A stretch of 64,000 nt of DNA from Streptococcus himalayensis (GTDB lineage Bacteria > Bacillota > Bacilli > Lactobacillales > Streptococcaceae). This document shows positions 1 to 10,420 of the stretch, one piece after another; positions within the stretch are counted from its first letter, which is position 1; each line of letters opens with the position of its first letter. The position numbers and the translations under genes were made by a program. The DNA lies in contig NZ_CP016953.1 in the NCBI RefSeq assembly GCF_001708305.1, positions 577,501-641,500 on the forward strand, written 5' to 3'. The notes under the pieces were generated by a model, which was given only the letters and a program-made list of their open reading frames with translations, made no database searches and was not told the origin of the DNA.

Positions 1-16
1 ACTGTCTCCAGTTGTA

Positions 17-89
17 TGGAGCCTAGCGGGATCGAACCGCTGACCTCCTGCGTGCAAAGCAGGCGCTCTCCCAGCTGAGCTAAGGCCCC
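17..89 (-). tRNA. tRNA-Ala (anticodon TGC)
   Basis: On the minus strand the sequence folds as a full cloverleaf: acceptor arms GGGGCCT and AGGCTCC pair, the T-arm contains GGTTCGATCC, and the anticodon loop reads CTTTGCA, giving TGC for alanine. The CCA end is not encoded after discriminator A. It lies 53 bp downstream of 16S in the direction of transcription, the usual place for the spacer tRNA of a streptococcal rRNA operon. The 23S gene would lie beyond the left edge. Confidence 0.96.
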
Positions 90-137
90 ACAAGACCTCT
101 CAAAACTAAACATGACGACCAATATGCAGTTCCTTTT

Positions 138-1690
<1,553 letters not shown>

Positions 1691-1839
1691 AAAGTTTGAG
1701 CTCTTCACTCATTCTGTCCACCGACAGATTTATTGTTTCTTGTGTTTGACTGACTAAGCTTTCGCTCAGTCGCCCTGCACATTGGTTCGTCTTGTTCAGT
1801 TTTCAAAGGTCTTTGTCGCTCTCTCGCGACAACTATCTT

Positions 1840-1868
1840 AGTATATCACCTATCCATTCCTTTGTCAA
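1840..1868 (-). promoter_or_regulatory. rRNA operon promoter
   Basis: On the minus strand TTGACA and TATACT are separated by exactly 17 nt. This is a near-consensus sigma-A promoter about 150 bp before the 16S 5' end. An A-tract-rich stretch just upstream (plus strand T-runs at 1869-1915) looks like an UP element. Between promoter and 16S is a leader hairpin at 1752-1771, GACTGAGC-GAAA-GCTTAGTC, which may belong to pre-rRNA processing. Confidence 0.85.
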
Positions 1869-1966
1869 CACTTTTTTTCTTTTTTTTTGTTTTTTTTTGA
1901 ACTTTTTTCATTCTTTTCTTCCATTAATTCTAATTCCCCCTCTAAAACAACTTCCCTATCACCCCC

Positions 1967-2107
1967 TTACCTTTCTTCTTCTTGGAGACTGATTTCAATA
2001 ATCTTTTCAATATAGGATCGATAACTTCTATAATCCATCCGTAAATGTAAGCCGCTTTTGTAATAATAGCCTAAATAGCTCCCTGCGTGTTTGTCGTATC
2101 TTTTCAT
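1967..2107 (-). CDS. small hypothetical protein downstream of comX (46 aa)
   Basis: I do not recognise this protein. The ATG at 2107 follows a strong ribosome site (AAAGGAGAAGA) at good spacing, and the frame is open for 46 codons to TAA. It begins 24 nt after the comX stop, in the same direction, with no terminator visible between, so it is probably cotranscribed with comX. An in-frame ATG at 2122 would add five residues but would leave the ribosome site inside the gene. The product is basic and tyrosine-rich (eight Tyr), with a YYY run near residue 14 and an acidic tail ending QEEER. No signal peptide or membrane segment is seen. It could be a real competence-era small protein or the surviving tail of a larger gene. 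Confidence 0.5.
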   Translation of the reverse strand: MKRYDKHAGSYLGYYYKSGLHLRMDYRSYRSYIEKIIEISLQEEER

Positions 2108-2131
2108 TTCTTCTCCTTTCATCTCTACTAC

Positions 2132-2602
2132 CTACTCCCAATCCGATAGGTACTCCCGTAACTCTCGTAGGAGTTCCCGGCGCCCCTTGAAGCGTTCATC
2201 GGCTATGAGGCGATCGTATCTTTCTTGAGAGGCTTGACTGAGGCTGGAGCGATACCGAGTCAACTCTGCCTGTAATAGATACTGATCATCTGGTAGTAAT
2301 CCTCCTTGGGTTAACTTATGTCCTATCTCGCTTACTTCTTCATAGGCCATTCTGTTTAATTTTCGTTTTTGGCTTTCTTGTTTGCGGATAACATCTAGCA
2401 CATGGTTGCGAAACTTTGTTTTATAGTAAACATACAATTTCTCTTCCCCTAACTCAGGGTATTGCTTGAGTAATTGATACAACACGAGCATCCCTTCTTG
2501 TTCCCAATCTTCTTGTTCCCACAACTGGACATAGTAGTCTTTTCGGCATCGTAGGACTATTCCTCTGACTTTGGCATACATAGCTTCAAACTGTTCCATC
2601 AT
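2132..2602 (-). CDS. comX: competence-specific sigma factor ComX (SigX)
   Basis: Alternative sigma factor that directs RNA polymerase to late competence genes for DNA uptake and recombination. The sequence has the ComX-family core with region-2 residues LWEQEDWEQEGML, then KTKFRNHVLD and RKQESQKRK, close in length (156 aa) to the 155-160 aa typical of the family. I chose ATG at 2602 (MMEQF) by analogy with other ComX starts; a GTG at 2614 in the same frame is possible and would give 160 aa. It sits upstream of a 16S gene, as comX copies do in pneumococcus, and has its own promoter with a ComE-like box. Other copies may exist beside other rRNA operons outside the window. Confidence 0.93.
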   Translation of the reverse strand: MMEQFEAMYAKVRGIVLRCRKDYYVQLWEQEDWEQEGMLVLYQLLKQYPELGEEKLYVYYKTKFRNHVLDVIRKQESQKRKLNRMAYEEVSEIGHKLTQGGLLPDDQYLLQAELTRYRSSLSQASQERYDRLIADERFKGRRELLRELREYLSDWE

Positions 2603-2633
2603 TTTCTGTCTCACTTTCTTATTCTGTGAAATC

Positions 2634-2700
2634 AGTATAGCATCCTATGGAGCGCTTTAGGGGGTTTGCCCTCTTCTGTTTCTTAAACTCCCCCTAATGA
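2634..2700 (-). promoter_or_regulatory. comX promoter with ComE-type direct repeat
   Basis: On the minus strand TATACT (2639-2634) has no recognisable -35, as expected for an activator-dependent promoter. Upstream are TCATTAGGG (2700-2692) and ACAGAAGAG (2679-2671), separated by 12 nt and ending 31 nt before the -10. That geometry is identical to the comC promoter in this window. The first repeat overlaps a palindrome TTAGGGGG...CCCCCTAA (2657-2697) whose other arm covers the -35 position. The second repeat matches the ComE consensus only loosely, so the call rests mainly on spacing. Confidence 0.6.
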
Positions 2701-2721
2701 CAAGCACGTAGACAAAGTTAG

Positions 2722-2751
2722 ACACTTCAGGCACAGTTTGGAGCAGTTCAG
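2722..2751 (+). promoter_or_regulatory. orphan ComE-like box pointing away from comX
   Basis: ACACTTCAG and GCAGTTCAG lie 12 nt apart on the plus strand. This fits the pneumococcal ComE repeat (aCAnTTcaG type) better than the boxes before comC or comX. No gene starts in the right place downstream: a MITE-like repeat begins 10 bp later, and no -10 is seen 31 nt downstream. It may be a promoter broken by the insertion or an upstream site acting on comX. Confidence 0.4.
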
Positions 2752-2761
2752 AGAAATGGTC

Positions 2762-2937
2762 TAATACTCATGTAAGTTCAAAAATAGCCACCACCTTATA
2801 TAAAAATTTATTTTTTACTATGAAATGGGCTAAGTCAATCAAATAGGATGCTTGTTCAGTAAATGAAAAGGACAATGATAAAAAGAAGTAGGAAACATCT
2901 AAGAAAGTCGCAAAATCGCTAATTTTGATTTTCATTG
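2762..2937. repeat. MITE-like dispersed repeat, copy 1
   Basis: This stretch aligns with 55736-55925. Shared blocks in the same order are TAATACTCAT, AAAAATAGCC, a T-rich ATTTATTTT block, (A)ACAGGAT/ATAGGAT, TTCAGTAAATG/TTCAGTACATG, AAGAAAGT and GATTTTCATTG at the end. In copy 2 the ends (TAATACTCA and TGAGTAT) are near inverted repeats. No coding capacity is credible. Copy 1 has lost most of its right terminal repeat. Confidence 0.55.
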
Positions 2938-3000
2938 GGGATAAGGTCTGAAGGGGGAGTGTTGTCGAAGTCATAATATAATTAGAATTTTTATTTAAAA

Positions 3001-3044
3001 AACGCATAAAATCGGAGTTGTCAGAAATTCCGATTTTATGCGTT
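3001..3044. repeat. perfect 16-bp inverted repeat beside the IS
   Basis: AACGCATAAAATCGGA is followed after 12 nt by its exact reverse complement. It ends 7 bp before the left end of the ISL3 element. There is no clean T-run after the stem, so it is not an obvious terminator. It may be an older element or a favoured insertion site. Confidence 0.6.
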
Positions 3045-3051
3045 CTATTAT

Positions 3052-4466
3052 GGCTCTATAATATCTGTAGTGGGTAAATCCACTGTAGAGATTATGGAGC
3101 CTTTTTCAGTGTAGAAAAAAAGTCCCATATGACCTATAATGAAAAGCGATAAAACCATCATTTAGAAAGACTCATATGGAACAACTAAATCTTATCACAA
3201 ATTTTCTCAAAATGAAAGACAAAAATATCACGATCACTAATGAATGCGACATGAGAACACACTTAGAACTCCACGGTCACTTGGATTACACAGCCCCTAA
3301 ATGGCCCTTCCTGCAAAGGACAAATGGCTAAGTACGACTTCCAGAAAGCCTCTAAAATCCCCTACTTAGAAACTGCTGGCTACCCGCTACTTATCCGCCT
3401 TCGAAAGCGTCGTTTCAAGTGCAAGGAATGTGGGAAAATAGCGGTCGCTGAAACTCCTATTGTTAAGAAGAACCATCAAATCTCTGTCGCTGTCAACCAG
3501 AAAATCGCACAATTACTCATCGAAAAGCAAGCAATGACACATATCGCACACAGACTTTCCATTTCAACATCTACAGTTATTCGAAAACTCAATGAGTTTA
3601 AGTTTGAAACGGATTGGGCTAAGCTTCCAGAAGTCATGTCCTGGGATGAGTATGCCTTCAAGAAAGGGAAAATGAGCTTTATCGCTCAAGATTTTGACAC
3701 AAATAACATCATCGCTATCCTTGATGGAAGAACGCAGGCGGTCATCCGAAATCACTTCCTACGATACCCTAGACAGGTCAGAAACCGCGTTAAAATCATC
3801 ACTATGGACATGTTTAGCCCCTATTATGCCCTCGCTAAGAAGCTTTTTCCTTACGCTAAAATTGTTCTTGATCGCTTCCACATTGTGCAACATCTCAGCC
3901 GTGCTATGAACCGTGTCCGCATACAAATCATGAATCAATTCGATAGAAAATCTCTTGAGTATCGAGCCTTGAAACGCTACTGGAAATTGATACAACAGGA
4001 CAGTCGAAAACTCAGTGACAAGCGGTTTTACCGCCCTACATTTCGCATGCATTTGACCAATAAGGAAATCTTAGACAAGCTCCTATCCTACTCAGATGAG
4101 TTACGACAACATTATGAACTCTATCAACTTCTTTTATTCCATTTCCAAGAGAGGAACTCAGAGCATTTCTTTGACCTAATTGAGCAAGAAAGAGCCACTG
4201 TTAACCCTATTTTCCAGACGGTATTTAAGACCTTTCTAAAGGATAAGGACAAGGTTTTAAACGCTTTGGAATTGCCTTATTCCAACGCTAAATTGGAAGC
4301 TACCAATAATCTTATCAAAGTCATTAAACGAAATGCCTTTGGTTTCAGGAACTTTGAAAACTTCAAAAAGCGGATTTTGATTGCCTTAAACATCAAAAAA
4401 GAGAAGACCAAGTTGGTCCTCTCTAGGTGTTAGCTGACATCTACCCACTACAGTTGACAAAGAGCC
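3052..4466 (+). mobile_element. ISL3-family insertion sequence
   Basis: About 1.4 kb element between comX and ftsH. Terminal inverted repeats are imperfect: left GGCTCTATAATATCTGTAGT, right end (reverse complement) GGCTCTTTGTCAACTGTAGT, followed on both sides by GGGTA-AT. The single gene is an ISL3 transposase broken by a frameshift. The 8 bp next to each end differ, so no target duplication is visible. Insertion lies 33 bp from the ftsH stop, immediately beyond a stem that looks like the ftsH terminator and now lacks its T-run. Confidence 0.85.
3176..4433 (+). pseudogene. ISL3-family transposase, frameshifted
   Basis: The reading frame starts at ATG 3176 (MEQLNLITNFLKM) and should run through the N-terminal zinc-binding segment into the frame that begins MAKYDFQK at 3324. 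One extra base in CCCTTCCTGC (about 3306-3315) shifts the frame and stops it at 3325-3327. The first expected zinc Cys is also read as Trp (CCTAAATGG). The downstream 369-codon part keeps a second Cys pair (FKCKECGK), an HTH-like stretch (LSISTSTVIRKL) and DEYAFKKG, ITMDMFSPY and DRFHIV blocks of the ISL3 catalytic domain. The element is probably inactive unless complemented. Confidence 0.85.
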
Positions 4467-4499
4467 CTAATTTGAAGAAATTGCCTCCAATTTCTTTTG

Positions 4500-6461
4500 T
4501 TATTTCGTCTCCATTTGTGTTTTGATTTCATCGTAAGATAGAGCTGAAGGGATATCTGATTCATCATTTGAATCAGGCATTTCACCTCGCTCATATAAAG
4601 ATTTGATTTGGTGGCTATCCAATGTCTCATATTTGAGGAGAGCCTCTGCAATCAATTTATGGGTTTCACGATTTGATTGAATAATTTCCGCAGCTTTATT
4701 GCGAGCTTCATTCAATAGGTTTCGAACTTCTTCATCAATTTCATAAGCCGTTCGTTCTGAAATGGTTTTTTGCGGGCTAGCTGCACCAAACATGGCATGA
4801 TTTCCTTCGTACTGAACTGGACCAAGTTTTTCGCTCATGCCATATTCTGTAATCATGGCACGCGCCATTTGGGTAGCTTGTTCAAAGTCATTCGAAGCTC
4901 CAGTGGTCTGAACATTGAAGATGATTTCTTCAGCAACACGTCCACCCATCAATCCTGCCAATTGCTCTTTCATATCTTCCTTTGAAAGGAGCATTTGATC
5001 TTCTTTTGGAAGAGCAATCATATACCCGCCTGCACGGCCACGAGGAACAATGGTTACTTTATGGACAACACGTGCATTTGACAAGACAAGTCCTACAATT
5101 GTATGTCCAGCTTCGTGATAAGCTACAATTTGACGCTCTCTCTCTGAAACAGTTTTATCTTTCTTAGATGGACCAGCAATGACACGATCTTCTGCTTCAT
5201 CAATATCATCAGCATCAATGACTTTTTTATTTCGACGAGCAGCTACAAGAGCAGCTTCGTTCAAGACATTTTCCAAATCAGCTCCCACAAATCCTGGAGT
5301 TTGTTGAGCTACCAATTTCAAATCAACATCGTCCGCCAATGGTTTATTTTTCGCATGAACACGAAGAATTGCTTCACGCCCTTTGACATCCGGGCGACCA
5401 ACTAAAACTTTGCGGTCAAAACGACCTGGACGAAGAAGAGCAGGATCAAGTACATCACTACGGTTAGTCGCCGCAACAACGATAATGCCTTCATTTCCTT
5501 CAAACCCATCCATTTCAATCAATAATTGATTGAGGGTTTGCTCACGCTCATCATTTCCACCACCGAGTCCAACTCCACGTTGACGTCCTACGGCATCAAT
5601 TTCATCAATAAAGATGATTGCTGGAGCAGCTTTTTTGGCATCTTCAAAGAGCGAACGGACACGGCTAGCACCAACTCCGACGAACATCTCTACAAAATCA
5701 GAACCTGAAATGCTAAAGAATGGAACACCGGCCTCACCAGCCACTGCTTTTGCAAGAAGGGTTTTACCTGTTCCCGGAGGGCCCTCAAGTAGAACACCAG
5801 CTGGGATACGTGCACCTAGCTTGGTAAAGCGTTTCGGATCTTTTAAAAATTCAACTACTTCAACCAGTTCTTGTTTTTCTTCTTCTGCACCAGCAACATC
5901 TGAAAATCGAACTTTGATGTCTTCTTTATTGGTTGCACGTGCCTTATTGCGTCCAAAATTCATGGCACCACGTGCACCACCGCCGCCTTGATTCATCATT
6001 GAAAACAAGAAGAAAGTGAAAATGGCAAATGGAACAAGGGTCGTTAAGATTTGAATCCACAAACCGCTAGAACTTTCACGTTTCGTACTCACTGCCGTCC
6101 CTTTTTCGGAAGCTAATTTTTGTAATTCTGCAACTGTTAAATCAGACGGTAAAATAATGCTCGTAAAACGATTGACTGTCGTTGCAGCAGGAGTGAAAAA
6201 CTGAATTCCCGTAGTATCTTCAACCTTCTTTTCCTTGTTATAGGTTCCCGAAATTTCAATGACACTACCATTGGGTTGATAAGTTAATTCTTTTACATTT
6301 CCATTTTGAATTTCCTTAACCAACTCGGTATAGTTGATTTGTTGGCTGCGACCAGCAGAAGAACCAGCTGTCAGATACTGAAATCCTGTCACCAAAATGA
6401 CAACGATTAAAATATAGAGAAAGGGATTTTTAACAAATCCACTTGGTTTATTTTTATTCAT
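4500..6461 (-). CDS. ftsH: ATP-dependent zinc metalloprotease FtsH
   Basis: Membrane-anchored hexameric AAA+ protease that degrades misfolded membrane proteins and regulators. The 653-residue length is typical. An N-terminal membrane segment at about 12-30 and a second at about 136-156 flank a short extracytoplasmic domain. The AAA domain has Walker A GPPGTGKT (227-234), Walker B IIFIDEID (about 282-289) and the SRH motif ending RPGRFDR (about 344-350). The zinc site HEAGH is at 449-453. It follows hpt by 22 bp and is the last gene of the tilS-hpt-ftsH block. The IS inserted just beyond its stop may have changed termination. Confidence 0.98.
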   Translation of the reverse strand: MNKNKPSGFVKNPFLYILIVVILVTGFQYLTAGSSAGRSQQINYTELVKEIQNGNVKELTYQPNGSVIEISGTYNKEKKVEDTTGIQFFTPAATTVNRFTSIILPSDLTVAELQKLASEKGTAVSTKRESSSGLWIQILTTLVPFAIFTFFLFSMMNQGGGGARGAMNFGRNKARATNKEDIKVRFSDVAGAEEEKQELVEVVEFLKDPKRFTKLGARIPAGVLLEGPPGTGKTLLAKAVAGEAGVPFFSISGSDFVEMFVGVGASRVRSLFEDAKKAAPAIIFIDEIDAVGRQRGVGLGGGNDEREQTLNQLLIEMDGFEGNEGIIVVAATNRSDVLDPALLRPGRFDRKVLVGRPDVKGREAILRVHAKNKPLADDVDLKLVAQQTPGFVGADLENVLNEAALVAARRNKKVIDADDIDEAEDRVIAGPSKKDKTVSERERQIVAYHEAGHTIVGLVLSNARVVHKVTIVPRGRAGGYMIALPKEDQMLLSKEDMKEQLAGLMGGRVAEEIIFNVQTTGASNDFEQATQMARAMITEYGMSEKLGPVQYEGNHAMFGAASPQKTISERTAYEIDEEVRNLLNEARNKAAEIIQSNRETHKLIAEALLKYETLDSHQIKSLYERGEMPDSNDESDIPSALSYDEIKTQMETK

Positions 6462-6483
6462 ATATACTCTTACTACCTATTTT

Positions 6484-7026
6484 CTAATTGGAATATACTT
6501 CTTCTTTTAGAACACCGACGTAAGGAAGATTTCGGTAATTTTCATCAAAATCAAGGCCATAGCCTACCACAAATTCATTTGGAATGGTAAAACAAGTATA
6601 GTCTGCTTCGATTTCTACCGTACGACCTTCTGGTTTATCTAACAAAGTAGCAATCTTAACAGAAGCTGCTTTACGTTCGATAAACATATCACGAAGGGTT
6701 TTTAGCGTTTGACCTGTGTCAATGATGTCTTCTACAAATAAAATATGACGACCTTCGACGTCCTTATCCAAGTCTTTGATAATATTGATAACTCCACTGC
6801 TAGCAGTGCCACCGTGGTAGCTAGATACCAGCATAAAATCTAGTTCAATATGCGTGTCAATGTGCTTAATCAACTCTGCCATAAAAGGAATCGAACCTTT
6901 TAAGATTCCGACCAAGATGGGATTTTTCCCTTCGTACTCTGCTGTCAATTGAGCTCCTAGCTGTTGAGCAGCTACAACAATCTCATCGTGTGATACTAAC
7001 ACTTTTTTGATATTTTGTTCTAACAT
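6484..7026 (-). CDS. hpt: hypoxanthine-guanine phosphoribosyltransferase
   Basis: Purine salvage enzyme that joins hypoxanthine or guanine to PRPP to form IMP or GMP. The 180-residue protein carries the PRPP loop [10 protein letters not shown] at about 98-107, the early LVGILKGS motif, and the C-terminal [10 protein letters not shown] segment with the conserved tyrosine-aspartate stretch. It starts 8 bp after tilS, an arrangement conserved in streptococci and bacilli, where tilS, hpt and ftsH form one transcription unit. Confidence 0.97.
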   Translation of the reverse strand: MLEQNIKKVLVSHDEIVVAAQQLGAQLTAEYEGKNPILVGILKGSIPFMAELIKHIDTHIELDFMLVSSYHGGTASSGVINIIKDLDKDVEGRHILFVEDIIDTGQTLKTLRDMFIERKAASVKIATLLDKPEGRTVEIEADYTCFTIPNEFVVGYGLDFDENYRNLPYVGVLKEEVYSN

Positions 7027-7034
7027 GTTTCTAC

Positions 7035-8306
7035 CTATTCTATTTTTTGGATATAAAGTTTCCCGTTTATTATATCACTTTTTCCCCTTTGACTCAAATC
7101 GCTGACTGCTATTCCCACAATAGTTCGGATTTCCTTGGCTTGTTCGACAATAATGGCTTCTTCTCTTTCTTTTAACGATAGTTTTTTATCAATAAAAAGA
7201 CGGCGCACTTTTTTTCGATGCCCACGATACAGCAAGTAATCCCCTGCTTTTCGATGACGAAGTAAAAGAGGTGTTTCACGCGAAACCAGTATTTCCCAAG
7301 AAGCTCTAGTAGCTAACGGTTTCCCAAATGAAAAGAGGTATCCTCCATATTCCAAAGTATTTCCATATTCTAACAAAAAGGAACCTGCGTTTTCATCCGC
7401 CCTTAGACTGATTTTCTCTAATCGAAATGTCGCATAATCTTTGATGAGAACATAATCATTCTTTACATGATGACGATAATTTCCCGATTTTTGCAAAATA
7501 TGAAGAATTTCTTTAAATTGTGCTTTTGAAATTGCTACATCTGGAAAATTAGCCAGATACTCCTGTAATAAAATGGTTTGGATAAAATCTGGGTAGGATT
7601 GAAATGTGGGTACACTAGTGAGGTCAATCTCTCGTATAAAGTAGCTAAGTGATTGATAAATGTTAGATACTTCGTCTGAGAGATCCACCAAATGTTGACT
7701 TACTTGCAGATTTTCCCTTTCCAAAGCAGGCAAATAAAGATTACGGATCCGATTTCTTAAATAGTGATTTTCGGCATTCGTTTTATCTACGAAATGCTCT
7801 ATTTCAGGAAAATCTGATTTCCTAAAGGAAAGAAGGGGACGAATCAACTCCCCTTGACCAAAAACTTGTCGTTCTGGAATGCCCATCAAGTGTCGTAAAC
7901 GACTGCCACGTAATAAACGCATAAAGATGGTCTCAGCTTGATCATCCTGATGATGAGCCGTAACTAAGGCTGTACAATGTTTTTCTTCCATGACTGTTTT
8001 GAAAAAATCGTAACGAAATTTTCGTGCTCTTTCCTCGGAAAAGACTCCTGAAAAACTTGATGTAGCCATTTCTACACCAAGTTTTTCCATTTTCGCTTTT
8101 AGCAAACGTTCTTCTGTATCTGACTCTGGTCGCTGTTTATGATTTACATGAGCTACCAGAACTTCAATATCTAGTTCTCTTTGATGACGGTAGAGTATTT
8201 CAAATAGGGTCATTGAATCTAACCCTCCCGATAAAGCTACTAACACACGTCTGTGGTCTTTAAAATACCCCTTTTTTTGGATACTTGCTAGGATTTTTTT
8301 TTCCAT
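7035..8306 (-). CDS. tilS: tRNA(Ile)-lysidine synthase
   Basis: Modifies C34 of tRNA-Ile(CAU) to lysidine with ATP and lysine, switching its codon from AUG to AUA; essential in most bacteria. The N-type PP-loop SGGLDS is at residues 26-31, followed by [12 protein letters not shown] and [11 protein letters not shown], both TilS hallmarks. The 423-residue length is normal and includes the C-terminal domain with RHRKAGD. Its start overlaps the end of the preceding beta-lactamase-like gene by one base. A near-consensus parS lies within it at 7272-7287. Confidence 0.96.
   Translation of the reverse strand: MEKKILASIQKKGYFKDHRRVLVALSGGLDSMTLFEILYRHQRELDIEVLVAHVNHKQRPESDTEERLLKAKMEKLGVEMATSSFSGVFSEERARKFRYDFFKTVMEEKHCTALVTAHHQDDQAETIFMRLLRGSRLRHLMGIPERQVFGQGELIRPLLSFRKSDFPEIEHFVDKTNAENHYLRNRIRNLYLPALERENLQVSQHLVDLSDEVSNIYQSLSYFIREIDLTSVPTFQSYPDFIQTILLQEYLANFPDVAISKAQFKEILHILQKSGNYRHHVKNDYVLIKDYATFRLEKISLRADENAGSFLLEYGNTLEYGGYLFSFGKPLATRASWEILVSRETPLLLRHRKAGDYLLYRGHRKKVRRLFIDKKLSLKEREEAIIVEQAKEIRTIVGIAVSDLSQRGKSDIINGKLYIQKIE
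7272..7287. promoter_or_regulatory. parS-like ParB site (near-consensus)
   Basis: TGTTTCACGCGAAACC matches the conserved parS palindrome TGTTTCACGTGAAACA except at one central base and the last base. It lies inside tilS, about 12 kb from oriC, in the region where streptococcal parS sites are found. The core is GTTTCACGCGAAAC. Confidence 0.6.
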
Positions 8307-9589
8307 TATTTGAGAACTCCATAAACATCATTGGCAATTTTCGTGATGGTTTCATAGTCCGAATGCTCTGTAAAAATCGCCAAGATAAATGGAGAGTCTG
8401 CATAGACAATCGCTACATCATGACGAAAATCGTCTGCATCCCCAATTTTATGACTGACTTTGACTGGAATATCTTTTGAAATTCTCTGGTCATCAAAATT
8501 CGTCTGCGACAAGATGTCGATAATTCTTCCATTTTGATGGTAAATAGCCTCCATCATATTTCCAGCCATTTTCGATGAAGCCTCCCGTTCTTCCACATCC
8601 CAGACATTTCCAGAAATCTGATTGATTTTCTCACGATAAGATTTTTCAGACTGATTGGTAACGTAATAACCCAAAATATTGGTTGCTGCATTATCAGATT
8701 CTTTGGCAATTCGGTTGATTAAATCCTCGATGCTGTATTCTTGATTATCTGCAGTTTTGGAAATACTACCACTTCCTGCAGTATCATAAGCTCCTTTATA
8801 ATCATTGACCGCTTCGATATATTTCAAGGGCGTTGCTAATTGATACTCTCCTTGATTAAGTTTTTCCTGCGTATAGTATAAAAGGGGCAACTTCATGACA
8901 CTGGCCGAGTACATTTGCTTATCTGGATGAATGCCGGCTGTTTTCCCCGTCTCCAACTGCTTGACATAAATACTATACTGTTCTTGGTTATGATGTTTTG
9001 AAAGAATTTCTTGGACCTTATCCATCCGATTATCTGTTTCCGATAAAAATTCTTGGGAAATCCAGCCTTTATTGGCAACATACGCATACGTGCCACTTGG
9101 GGTCTCTGCAAATTTTGACACTAAAACAGGTCGATAGGCTTCCAAATCCGTCTTGACTTCTTTTACACCATTGATTCGAGCCTGTTCATAGACGGTAAAA
9201 CCTGGTTGTAACCACAGAGTAGTCTGCTTTGTATCAACCATGGACAAGACCAAATCCTCATAAACCACCTGTTTATCAGCAGGGAGGTACTGACCATTTG
9301 CCAAGCGAAATAGCGGCACTCCTGCTTGATTCACCGTTAATTCCTTAATAGCAAGAGGAAGATTTGGTTTGACAGAACCTGCAACCTTCTCCAAATCCTC
9401 AGTCTCAAAGGTCATCGTTTCCTTGTAAACATTCGGATTCTGCGGAATAGCTGTAAAATAGGAGCCGTAAGGTGTCTGAGTTATTTCATATTTTTCCTCT
9501 TCGGTCAATTCAACGTCATTTTCCGTACTATCAACAATCGCATTGGTTAAAAGGGCAGGTAAAAGAAGTAAAAACAAGACCTTACGCAT
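8306..9589 (-). CDS. secreted class A beta-lactamase-like serine hydrolase
   Basis: Exported protein of unknown substrate. From ATG 9589 the product is 427 aa with a hydrophobic signal segment (LFLLLLPALLTNAI). The serine penicillin-recognising fold shows SVMK at 230-233 and an SDN motif at 298-300, so the active-site serine and lysine are present. The first half is an extra domain of about 200 residues. I chose ATG 9589 over an upstream in-frame start at 9613 because it overlaps the small upstream gene stop in the usual ATGCGTAA way. The ortholog sits at the same place in S. pneumoniae, between divIC and tilS. A role in cell-wall metabolism is likely but not shown. Confidence 0.85.
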   Translation of the reverse strand: MRKVLFLLLLPALLTNAIVDSTENDVELTEEEKYEITQTPYGSYFTAIPQNPNVYKETMTFETEDLEKVAGSVKPNLPLAIKELTVNQAGVPLFRLANGQYLPADKQVVYEDLVLSMVDTKQTTLWLQPGFTVYEQARINGVKEVKTDLEAYRPVLVSKFAETPSGTYAYVANKGWISQEFLSETDNRMDKVQEILSKHHNQEQYSIYVKQLETGKTAGIHPDKQMYSASVMKLPLLYYTQEKLNQGEYQLATPLKYIEAVNDYKGAYDTAGSGSISKTADNQEYSIEDLINRIAKESDNAATNILGYYVTNQSEKSYREKINQISGNVWDVEEREASSKMAGNMMEAIYHQNGRIIDILSQTNFDDQRISKDIPVKVSHKIGDADDFRHDVAIVYADSPFILAIFTEHSDYETITKIANDVYGVLK

Positions 9590-9710
9590 CCTTTTCCCCT
9601 TCCTTATGACCAAACTGCTCTTTCAGAGCTTGATTTTTTTGGGATAATTCTTCTAATTTTTCATCTGAGTAGGATAAAAATGTTTCAACTGTTTTTAAAA
9701 TATCTTCCAT
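9582..9710 (-). CDS. conserved small protein downstream of divIC (42 aa)
   Basis: A 42-codon gene between divIC and the beta-lactamase-like gene, beginning 2 nt after the divIC stop and overlapping the next gene start by 8 nt. The tight packing shows translational coupling. The product is charged and probably helical, with SYSDEKLEELSQKNQALK in the middle, similar to a short hypothetical protein annotated at this position in pneumococcus. Function unknown. It is short enough to be missed by automatic annotation. Confidence 0.75.
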   Translation of the reverse strand: MEDILKTVETFLSYSDEKLEELSQKNQALKEQFGHKEGEKDA

Positions 9711-9712
9711 AA

Positions 9713-10081
9713 TCATTGTGGTAATAAGCCAGGAATCGTATAAAGTGTTTCTCCCTCTTTGGAGTAATAATACTTGGCTCTGGCATACTTGGCTGCGTAA
9801 TCATCATCTTTCAACCGATCAGCCAACTCTCTCACCTCATCCTTTTGTTTACTTAATTCTTCAAACTCATCTTGCAACTGAACTAGCTGTTCTCTTCTAT
9901 CTAAAAGAGTCTGGTAGCTCTCCACCAAATTATACATCGGCAGAATAAATAGCAGCATCACCAAAATCAGAATCCAGCCCATAAAACGATTTTTTCTCTT
10001 CCGCTCCTCAGCCAAGTATCTTCGATGCTGGTGTTCATCTTTGATATATTGGTTATTGAGCTGCACAATATTCTTAGGCAT
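9713..10081 (-). CDS. divIC: septum formation initiator DivIC/FtsB family
   Basis: Bitopic division protein that works with FtsL and DivIB at the septum to activate peptidoglycan synthesis. The 122-residue product has a short basic cytoplasmic end (ERKRKNR), one membrane segment at about 33-54 and a coiled coil at about 58-95 rich in Leu, Glu and Gln. The C-terminal part ([14 protein letters not shown]) is the FtsB/DivIC signature. Its start overlaps the end of the S4 gene by 8 nt. Confidence 0.93.
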   Translation of the reverse strand: MPKNIVQLNNQYIKDEHQHRRYLAEERKRKNRFMGWILILVMLLFILPMYNLVESYQTLLDRREQLVQLQDEFEELSKQKDEVRELADRLKDDDYAAKYARAKYYYSKEGETLYTIPGLLPQ

Positions 10082-10340
10082 CGATTTCTATCCTTGTTTC
10101 GCTGATGATTTCATACATGTTTGCTGCATCTTCTTTTTTGGTGCTATCTTTCATCTCCAAGACGCGCACCGTCAAGAGTTTATTTCCAAAACGTACTTCT
10201 ACTTCATCATTGATTTTCAAATCTGTCGAAGATTTGGCCAACACGCCGTTGACCTTAATCCGGCCTTTATCGGCCACCTCTTTAGCAACTGGACGACGTT
10301 TAATAATGCGGGATACTTTTAAATATTTATCTAATCTCAT
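10074..10340 (-). CDS. rqcP: S4-domain ribosome quality-control factor RqcP
   Basis: The 88-residue protein is almost entirely an S4 RNA-binding domain, with [20 protein letters not shown] and the GRIKVNG turn. In B. subtilis the homolog (YabO, RqcP) binds stalled 50S subunits and helps RqcH add alanine tails. The position between mfd and divIC is the same in B. subtilis and streptococci, which supports the assignment over other small S4 proteins. Confidence 0.9.
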   Translation of the reverse strand: MRLDKYLKVSRIIKRRPVAKEVADKGRIKVNGVLAKSSTDLKINDEVEVRFGNKLLTVRVLEMKDSTKKEDAANMYEIISETRIEIDA

Positions 10341-10420
10341 ATTCTATACCTCAATCTACTATTCTATCATATCTGAGGGAACTTGTACGAAAAATAAGGA
10401 AACTTTACCAAATTGTAACC

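Noticed and set aside
2768..3007. 79-codon minus-strand frame in the MITE-like repeat
   Set aside because: It runs through the repeat and the hairpin arm, has no ribosome site and is not open in the second copy.
10386..10396. TACGAAAA as a ComX (cin) box before mfd
   Set aside because: Differs from TACGAATA and lies downstream of rqcP on the wrong strand for any start. No good cin-box was found in the window.
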